A stretch of DNA of 64,000 nucleotides from Chalciporus piperatus (taxonomy: Eukaryota > Basidiomycota > Agaricomycetes > Boletales > Boletaceae), in the NCBI GenBank assembly GCA_038093975.1, contig JBBPTG010000121.1, positions 1-64,000 of the forward strand. The letters are read 5' to 3'. Made by a program: the position numbers and the translations under genes. Shown here piece after piece: positions 56,368-64,000 of the stretch; positions within the stretch are counted from its first letter, which is position 1, and each line of letters starts with the position of its first letter. A model generated the notes under the pieces. That model was not told the DNA's origin. It saw only the letters and a list, made by a program, of their open reading frames with translations, and ran no database searches.

Positions 56368-57418
56368 GGCGAGAAGCAATAAATCATTAAATGTTCGGAA
56401 CCGGCCGCAGGGCTGGATGTGTATGTTTAGTTGTACTTGTATGATTTCGGAATCTGCCAGTGGGGAGGCTGCAAGTTGTATTTTCATTGAATGCATTCAT
56501 CTGCGCAATCGCTCGGACGTGATGTGATTCTTCATGGTTAACGGCGAGCATACACACGCGGTATACGGAGGGGACTGGTGGTTATCGAGTGGTTATCGAC
56601 AACGCAGTGAACGAGTTTACTTTGTATCGTCCCGAGGGAGCGACACGAGGGCCGATCAGAATGCCTGTCATAGATCCACCAAAAGTACGGGTCCCAAAGC
56701 AAGTCGCGTTAATAATAAATATCTGGGGTCGCGAATTCAGCTCACGAAAGTCGCCCACCAACCCTACTACCAGTAGTAGCAGCCAGTGGAACTTCACGAC
56801 GGTTTTGCGGACAGATGTGATAGTCATCGCGGCTGCGATGGTAGTTGTCCTTCGTGTGGTACGGATGGTAAGGTTGGTAACATAAGAACAAATGGGTATG
56901 GTGGCTGTGATGACCGGTGTCCAAGTCGCCTAGGGGAGTTGATCAATCCAACTTCAAGCCCGTCTACAAGTTATCTCTTCGATCTTTTACTGACACTCAT
57001 ACATCGTGCGCGACATGCTAACTATCTTGTTTGTGTGCTCACGAGCTCATGCAACATTGGACAGGCCGACACCTTGATCCCGCTGCCCAGGCTGTGAGTG
57101 AGGAACGTTGCAGACAGGGCGCACTCGGAGAGGTTGAGCATACTGCTTGCCTTGGCTGTGGTGAAAGCGCAGGGGAGCGTGTATCGATCATCGATAATCA
57201 AGTGGTGAGTCTGTGGATTCACGTCACAGTAGTATCCTGCGTTCACGGGTCGCCATCCACGTGGACTCGCCCGCAGTCTCTCTCACCAATCTCTATATAC
57301 TTCATCACTGCCATACCGCATGTTCGGCAGTTGAAGGGAACATGTGTCTGAGGCACATTGCTTATAACTCATCATAGCTGGCATATATCATCTAAGAACG
57401 TGTTCACGAAAGTCCAAC
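56368..57418. other. Intergenic region
   Basis: About 1 kb with only short frames lacking domains, including a hydrophobic Val/Ala-rich stretch in a plus-strand frame near 56810-56880 that I regard as incidental. It contains the promoter of the OXR1-type gene. Confidence 0.45.
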
Positions 57419-59476
57419 ATGCCCGCACCGCCAGCCTCACGAGCACCACGGTCATCCCATTCTTCGAACCGTCCACCCGCAGACTTAACACAAGACGATA
57501 CCTCTCTCGAGCCCTCTTCACTCAGTCGTGAAGAAGACATTGACCGTTTCGCGCCACTTTTCATGCCTGCTACCCCTCCCGCCACCCCAACTTTTACTTA
57601 CACGGCACAACCGCCACCCCTAACGTCGATCGCACTGCCCACGCATCATCGTAGGTCGACACAGAGCTCAACAGACTCTGAATTTGGTGCCTTCGTTTCT
57701 GTTCCTCCTTCTCTGGACCCTTTATCAAATGACACCAACCTTCCCTTCTCTGATGGAGCATCCTCGTTATCCTTTCTATCCCCATCAATTGTACCGCCCC
57801 GACGCTCCGCCTCTTCAAGACCAGTATCCTTGAATAGCACGAGTCTCGATTACTTTGAACAATTCACGTCCACTGCCAAGACGGCAGCCGAACGTAATAG
57901 AAGAGGCGTTTTGGACGAGCTACTTGAACACCAGGATGACCCCATGTACTTTATCGATACCCAAACTCAGATTCAAACCCAAACTCAAGCATCCCCACCC
58001 CCATCCCCGAACTCGACGCCCATTCCAAAAACGAAAGACGAAGAGATCGCCGAAGCCCTCGCATCCGAAATTTCAAAAACGAAGTTAATAAGGGTGGAAA
58101 GTGGAGGTAGCGTCAAAGTCGCACCTAGTCCTTCTAAATCCCGCGTACCCCTTCCACCACGTCTAAGTGCAAGCGCATCTCCTCCATCGATATCATCTCC
58201 AATTGGATCGAGTGCATCATTCCCACTGTCCATGTCACTACCACTACATTCTCCTCCTCCCACCGCTCCGGGAACGCTGTCACGTATATCTTCGGGTTTA
58301 TCATCTTTCTTGCCCTCCGGACGTCCCAAGTCGACTTCAACTGTTCCGGTTGCAACTTCGTCTGCTGGGCCGCCCTCTTCCGCTCCCAGTACCATCTCGC
58401 GTTTTTCGTCGCCTTCTGTGAACATGGGAATTAAACATGGGTCACCGTTTGCCTCGACACCGTATATCCCTCCCACAGGTGCACCCGGATTTGCAGGCGA
58501 TCGTGCTTGGGATCGTGGTTTCTCAGAGGTGTTACAAGAAGAAGAGAGACTGGGTATAGTGGATCCTATTGGGTTGGGTCTATCGACAGAGATGAAGCCA
58601 AATGTACGACACGCGAAAGGTAAAGGGGTGAAATTGATTGGGAGGAGGGAAGGTACCGTTGGTGTGTTGAACGAAGAGATCGCTGATTTGGTGAGGTTTT
58701 TTTCCCTCTGTCTCGTGGTAGGCAGCTCGAGCGCATGTCATTGACTATTGACTTCGTGACTTCGTGTTGCAGATCCGGCAACATTTACCTGCGTTGACGA
58801 AGCTACCACGTCATTGGACGCTCTCGTATTCTCTCGACCAACACGGCATCTCGCTCAAGACGCTTTACTCTCGTTGTGAGCCACGGATACCCTCACGAGG
58901 TGATCCGAATCCTCCCAAAGGTGGACTATTGGCTATCCGAGACGCACACGATGCCGTGTTTGGAGCGTGGCTAAGCGAAGGGTTCAAGTTGGAGAAAGGG
59001 TACTACGGGAGTGGAGAGGCGTAAGTCACAATGCCCTAGACATGTCCCGTTGATCGATCTGATGTGCTGCGACCTGGATAGGTTTCTGTGGCGATATCAT
59101 CCGCCTCAGGACGGGGATCTTCAGGGCACACTGGACGTGTATAAGTGGACGGGTAGGAATGACTATGTAGCGCTTTGCGAGCCGGGATTTATCTCGCTTG
59201 GCGGAGGGTACGTTCTCTCTTGTATTCCGTCTTCTCTGTCTCTGTCTCTGTCTCGAATGCGTGATTGCTGATTGACTTTGCAGAGATGGCCATTATGGAC
59301 TCTACGTTGATGCATCCCTCTTGGACGGATCCTCCGCTTCCTGTCCCACATTCGCCAATCCCCCACTATGCGCCCCCGCATCGCGCGTGAGTAAGGAAAC
59401 GAACGGGGTTGCGAGAGCAAAGTTGGACGCGTCGTTTGAGTGTGTTGGACTTGAAGTGTGGGGTGTCGGATCGTGA
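57419..59476 (+). CDS. oxr1: TLDc-domain oxidation resistance protein, OXR1-type
   Basis: Four exons: 57419-58690, 58773-59020, 59082-59207 and 59284-59476. A long Ser/Pro-rich, probably disordered N-terminal region contains a Gln/Thr repeat (DTQTQIQTQTQ) and SEFGAFVSVP. The C-terminal TLDc domain reads LPALTKLPRHWTLSYSLDQH, GISLKTLYSRCEP, LLAIRDAHDAVFGAWLSEGF, YYGSGEAFLWRYHPPQ, YKWTGRNDYVALCEPGFISL, GGGDGHYGLYVDASLLDGSS and FECVGLEVWGVGS, which is the family's usual end. OXR1 proteins protect against oxidative damage, and TLDc proteins bind and regulate the V-ATPase in yeast and animals. All three introns are GT-AG and preserve the frame through the conserved domain. The N-terminal region is longer than in yeast Oxr1, as is common in basidiomycetes. 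Confidence 0.93.
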
Positions 59477-60177
59477 GGTAGGTACGTGTAAATGTTGCTC
59501 GTGCGGGAAGTCTTGAGGACTCGGATCCCGACCTGTTCCCGTTCCTATTTTCTTGTTCTTCTTGTTCCGTGCCGTGCATATATGCTTACGATCGTTGTTT
59601 GTCCTGGATATCAGAGTATATTTCCTCATTGTACAATGATCAATTGACTGGTTCCAATGACTGGGCTTCCCCACTTGCTAGGGATCTTCGCTTCGTCATG
59701 AGAGCATGATGGGATCAGCTCAGGGTTTGGAAGGCTGGAGGCCGGTTGAATGGAATGCAACGCGCTTACGATCACGAGCGCTACGCCTTGAATGACGACG
59801 TTGTGATGCGCTTCTATCCTCTGTCATTGTATATTGATCCGTGAGTCTCCCACTGGCAGCCTCGCCGAGTCAGATACGCCTTCGGTTCACCCCATCATGC
59901 TTCCCTTCTCTCGCATTCTGTACATACATCATCAAAACTTCACGGGGCACGCACTGTCTTAGTATTAGTACGAAGTGCCCTGCACAGCCACGCATCCCGA
60001 GGCATCCGACTCCTTGCTTTTCATCTCAACAATGTACATCGCATCTGCACAGAGCGTCGTGCACCCAGAATAATGGATGATTGGATCGGAATAGAGGTAC
60101 AAATATCTTGATACTAATCCAATTAACCCATAAATATACAAGACAAACTTCCTCGGGCATGCAACGCTTCACCCGTC
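59477..60177. other. Intergenic spacer
   Basis: Convergent 3' flanks of the OXR1-type gene and the next minus-strand gene. No gene is seen. Confidence 0.5.
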
Positions 60178-60806
60178 TCAGGGTGCGATCTTGGTGTATG
60201 GTGGGGGGAGCTCAATGATTTCTTCCTCTGGCACACGGCCTGCGTCCTGGTGGATAATGGTCCTTCGGTACTCCTGAACCTGAGCTCTTCTACCCGCTGG
60301 AATCGGAGGCTCTGGCATCCTCCGAGTCTCTCGCCAACCAACCCTAGTAGCCACCTCTGCAGGAACATCACGTCGCACGAGTTCGATTGGTTCGCCCCTC
60401 CCCCGCGTAAAATCTTGTGTGTAAATATCGTCATTTCACGCCTTTTCAGAAGTTGACTGGAATGCTCACGAGCAATTGCAGCAGGCTCGGGCTGAGGAGG
60501 CGGAAAGACGTATACCCCGGCCCGGGGGTTCCTGTCCTCCCTGACAAGCACAGGCTGATTATAAACGGGTAAGGATCCAGGTCCCCAACCATCTACCCCT
60601 ATTTGCGGGTGTCGTTTGGTCAGTTGGCGGGGTGCTTCGTTCGACTGTGGAGACGTACATTCGCATTGTTTAGGTGTGCATTCATGAGTGCCACTCACCC
60701 GGGATCTCATCCTTATGATGGCTAACAGAAAAAATACAACAAATACGACGATTCCGATGATGAGTGGGGCGGTGAAGCTCGTCGTACTTGAAGTCGACGT
60801 GCTCAT
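60178..60806 (-). CDS. Small single-pass membrane protein with HQDAG/PPxY tail
   Basis: Minus strand, two exons. From ATG 60806 it reads MSTSTSSTTSFTAPLIIGIV with the helix continuing VFVVFFLLAII and basic flank RMRSR, so there is almost no ectodomain. The tail has a Cys-containing segment (HECTPKQCECTS) and Pro-rich stretches (VYVFPPPQPEP). A donor (GTGAGC after GCAATTGCTC) and acceptor (cacaag, near 60415) join it in frame to the last exon, which ends RRTIIHQDAGRVPEEEIIEL then PPPYTKIAP. The tail end matches the proteins at 40282 and 61354. Function unknown; the PPxY suggests recognition by a WW-domain protein. Confidence 0.8.
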
Positions 60807-61353
60807 TGTATGAAGGTTGTCAGGGTGTTAGTGAGTCTGTAAGTATTTCATCGTAAATGGATCGGCTTGGTGTGCAAGCGTTCTTATTGGTGAATCGACA
60901 GAGGAATCAGGCAAACGCTCAGCGAAGAATCACGGAGCTGACGTGCCTTCATTGTTGCATTCTTGTGGTCCTCATAAATCCGATGTGCACCCACAGTACT
61001 TGGTATGTACTAAGTACCTTGCATCAGCGCTCGAATCTACTTTTAGGGTATTTGTCTTGTACAGTTTCAAAAATGACCCTTAGTAAAGCCTTGTTCGAAC
61101 CTTCTCCCGGGACAATGTGCCATCTTAATTCCCTACCCGCTCAAGTCGGTGCGGACAGCAGTTGCACTCCGTAATGTCCTGGGATCGTCCGTGGACTTTC
61201 GCATCCCCTAAATCCCGCTACCAAACGAAACTTCTACACGCATTGTTCGGTATCAAAGTACATTGCGGCATCGCTAGCCTGAACAAGGGTATATTTCGCA
61301 ATAAACTAGCCAACTAAACATAACAGAGTCATAGAGGCAGACGTCGTGCCTGA
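60807..61353. other. Intergenic spacer
   Basis: 5' flank of the gene at 60806 and 3' flank of the next minus-strand gene. Short frames only. Confidence 0.5.
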
Positions 61354-62190
61354 TTATTGGCGGGGCTGGACCGACGGAACTATCGACTCATAACGTGGTG
61401 GCATCTCGATGGGCCCATCTTCGTCTCCCTCCTGTACAACTTGACCTGCATCCTGATGGAAGAAGATGGGCCTCGTTTGCTGACCAGTACGCCCCCCTCT
61501 ATCACCCGGGGGCGAACTAACTCCCTCCGGGTCTTGCTCTGTTGTTCGCTGTCAAGCTTCACGCGCTACCCAAGTTCTTGAAATACTCACCGCATCGCAG
61601 ACGCGTCGCATTCAAGTTCTCCTGGACCTCTTCACCCTGTTCACCAGACTGGGTGCTGCCAGCATTCAAAGCCGTTTGCGGCAGACCTTGCTCTGTCATT
61701 GTATTGTCGCTGTTATAAGTCGGTATGAATTGTTGACTCGCAATACTCACCCATAACAGATTGCGGATTCGCCTCAAAAACACGGCGCAAGGCAGGATCC
61801 CAATCACTTGCCGTGTCGCTATCACGGGATTGCAGGAGCGGGGTGCCTCTGTTGGTTTCGGTACGTCGCTGAGCCTGAGGTGCTTTGACCACCGGCTGAG
61901 GCACAGTAGGCTAGAAAGACACGTTTCAGACTATTCTAATTGCAGTCAGAAGACACAGGGAAATACATACTACTCGCCCACGCGCAAGATAGATACCGAT
62001 GAAGATGAAGACAACAACGACGACGACGACGACAATCACGATCGTGGTTGTGTTGGTGGAACTCGGTGTTGGAAATTGACGTCGATGTATCCCATTGGCC
62101 GCGAATCTGAAGTTCACTGTCAACAGTCAATAGGTTTGACGGGTTTTGCCTGGACACTCACGAGAGGACTGCCATGGTCGCGTTGGATGC
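61354..62190 (-). CDS. Single-pass membrane protein with poly-valine helix and HQDAG/PPxY tail
   Basis: Minus strand, about four to five exons. The membrane exon (about 62120-61970) reads FRFAANGIHRRQFPTPSSTN, then TTTIVIVVVVVVVVFIFIGI and YLARGR. It is followed by VPQPVVKAPQAQRRTETNRG, DWDPALRRVFEANPQSVMGE, LNAGSTQSGEQGEEVQENLN and the last exon with RPIFFHQDAGQVVQEGDEDG, PIEMPPRYESI and PSVQPRQ. The valine run is encoded by a (GTC)n-type microsatellite (plus strand near 62016-62032). The 5' end is unresolved: ATG 62176 with the obvious GTGAGT donor does not join in the membrane frame, so a further exon or another start is likely. Same family as 40282 and 60178. Confidence 0.7.
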
Positions 62191-64000
62191 TGGAGAAGTA
62201 GGGAGAGAAAGGTAGGATCCCGAAGTGAGGCGACTTGAAGTCAGAGGACGTCTTAAGAAACCTAATACAGCAAGACGCCAGGTGATAGCGGTGTTATTAC
62301 ACTGCCTCCCAACCGTCCGTGGCTTCTAAAAACCTGAGCCAGGTCCAATAGTGGTCCAATGCTGTCCAATGGCCGAGCGGGAAATGTCAACTCGGAATAT
62401 TATTGATCAGAAAGTGGCATGCAGCACTGCCTCTTTCCCCCTGACGAATCAGTCCACTACATAGCGAGCGCGATGGACTGCATCGATGCGAGTGTTCCGT
62501 TGGATCTCTTCTTTTATTTGTTCGACAAGTAAATGTTCGACATGAGCCATGGAGCACAGAAGGTATCGTTCTCTCTCCGCCAAGTAAGGCAAAAATGTGC
62601 AAGTGCAAGGACGTTTTCATAGCTTGCGATTTCAGTTCAGTGATCATCTCAATCAACGATTCGATTGCGGAACGAACATCCAGATCCCTCCTGGATTTCG
62701 AGTCAAAATCCAGGAAACAAAGGTGTGGATACAGAGAGCGGCTACTACATCGTCAACGCTGAGTATCAGTCTCACTATTGTGTTGCAAGTTAACGAGAGA
62801 TCAGGATGAATCGGACTCGGAGAAGGGATACTCAACACCCGCGAAGAAAGGTGCGAATCGTGCATATAGGAGTTGCTTCTGCACTCCACCCTTTACAACA
62901 CTCATACTACTGGCAACACCATCGACATGACGCTGGTTCCAAGCGCAAGTGCGAATACTCAGTACGAGACTCCACAAATAGTCTATAGGTCGAGTAGGGA
63001 AAGCGCAGGAGCACGTACATCCATCGGAAGTCGACATACCTTGTGCATGATCGAACATAAGGAACCTGTAACCTCCGAGAGCTTGAGCGGTCCCCAGTAG
63101 TCTCCAGCACTCGACCCTCGTAGCCTGGATCGGCATCTCCGTTTTGTGGGATGCCGAAACTGGCGACGAAGATGGAGTACCTCTTCGATATAGTACAAGG
63201 GGGGCTCGCTCAAGCACCAGGGATAGTCATTATCGACGAGCACGTCAAAGGCAATGTTCACTTGGTCGACATTTCTGGTCGCTCCAAGGTGCAGTCGCGG
63301 GGGAGGAGACACGCGATCATCAGCGATCAACCTATCTGCAGGCGTGGCAATAGTGGGGGAATGGGCGAACATCGACACAGCGACTTAAATGAACGGCTGT
63401 TCAGCACTCTTTCGTAGCTAAGCAAGCCTTCTCATTGGCTGGCAAGCACCTAAACGATCCCAAAGAGTGTCTTACAGCACGATTACTAACACCTTGTCCA
63501 AAACGAGGTTCCTAAGGCTGCCAAAAAATCGGTCGCAGATGAAGCAAGTATGCAGGTGTGGGACCACAGGGCATCCATATATAAGCTATCATCGATGCGT
63601 GCTCCACTCTCCTTTGCGACAGTCACAGGGTTGATGGGACATGATGCATGATGCATGAAGATCCGGTGCCCAGAACCCACCCAGAGAAGCAAAGATATGG
63701 AACGTTAAAACCACCGAGCAGAAGAACGAAATTGGGAGTTTCTGATGGAATGGTTCAGACATGTACAGCGATCTGATTGACTCGAGAAAGTGGAGACCGT
63801 AGTGGAAGATCGGTCATGTTTGGGGGAGACAACTGACTTATAATCAGGAATAGGCCCCCAGCAGTGGCAGTCCCAGATAATGATGGCAAGCATGGTAAGT
63901 ATAAGCCAGGTAAGAAAATGCCTGCGTGGACTCGTAAGGTGCAGTAACGACATGTTCGGGTAAAGTAAGTAATAGTGGAGACCTAAGAGTGGAGAGAATT
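62191..64000. other. Terminal region without a supported gene
   Basis: About 1.8 kb with several overlapping frames on both strands (the longest at 62801-63217 and 62983-63378, minus). None shows a domain, repeat or clear splice pattern that I can defend. A gene continuing beyond the window edge cannot be excluded. Confidence 0.4.

Noticed and set aside
57985..58476. 163-codon minus-strand frame
   Set aside because: It is antisense to the disordered N-terminal exon of the OXR1-type gene, whose TLDc end confirms the plus strand.
62801..63378. Overlapping minus-strand frames, one containing EPPLYY
   Set aside because: The PPxY-like string is internal, with no helix or shared tail motif, so I did not add it to the PPxY membrane-protein group.

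Overview
The window looks like nuclear DNA of a filamentous basidiomycete, most likely an Agaricomycete. Coding genes are split by many introns of about 45-60 bp with GT(R)AGT-type donors, three tRNA genes carry introns next to the anticodon, and the families present (chromodomain Ty3/gypsy elements, F-box multigene families, S53 sedolisins, MRP-type ABC transporters, PPxY-tailed single-pass membrane proteins, SSGTGKT P-loop proteins) are typical of that group. I cannot name the genus from the sequence alone.

Layout. 1-10.9 kb is repeat-dominated: a frameshifted Ty3/gypsy chromovirus with its 3' LTR (to 4409), a 23-bp perfect inverted repeat, a minisatellite, an exactly 76-bp-periodic array whose units can each form a hairpin, and a 3.05-kb foldback-like element (7053-10104). 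The last has 54-bp perfect terminal inverted repeats and long inverted arms of short tandem repeats, and it appears to interrupt the end of a second LTR retroelement (LTR 10688-10891). 10.9-15.8 kb holds a partial tandem duplication of an S53 sedolisin gene: a truncated copy and a full ten-exon copy in which the three catalytic residues are all replaced. A small minus-strand gene with a ubiquitin-like fragment lies between them. 16-25.3 kb carries a membrane protein, F-box genes and fragments, a small duplicated gene family and a conserved regulatory-type protein. 25.5-32.1 kb is one large multi-intron ABCC transporter. 32.3-36.5 kb has tRNA-Tyr, DPM3 (dolichol-phosphate mannose synthase subunit), a quinone-oxidoreductase-like MDR enzyme and tRNA-Ala. 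36.8-39.7 kb is a P-loop NTPase of a Crinkler-like basidiomycete family; a decayed paralogue lies at 53.5-56.4 kb on the other strand. 40-51 kb alternates PPxY-tailed membrane proteins with a tandem F-box gene pair, one copy decayed. 51.4-53.1 kb is a type II membrane glycosyltransferase-like gene, followed by tRNA-Leu. 57.4-59.5 kb is an OXR1-type TLDc protein. 60-62.2 kb has two more PPxY-tailed membrane proteins.

There is no single pathway. Housekeeping genes (DPM3, tRNAs, OXR1, MDR enzyme, ABC transporter) sit among fast-evolving duplicated families and repeats. The most unusual points are the foldback-like element made of inverted satellite arms, the phase-perfect 76-bp hairpin array, the catalytically empty sedolisin, and the recurrence of single-pass membrane proteins ending in PPxY motifs.
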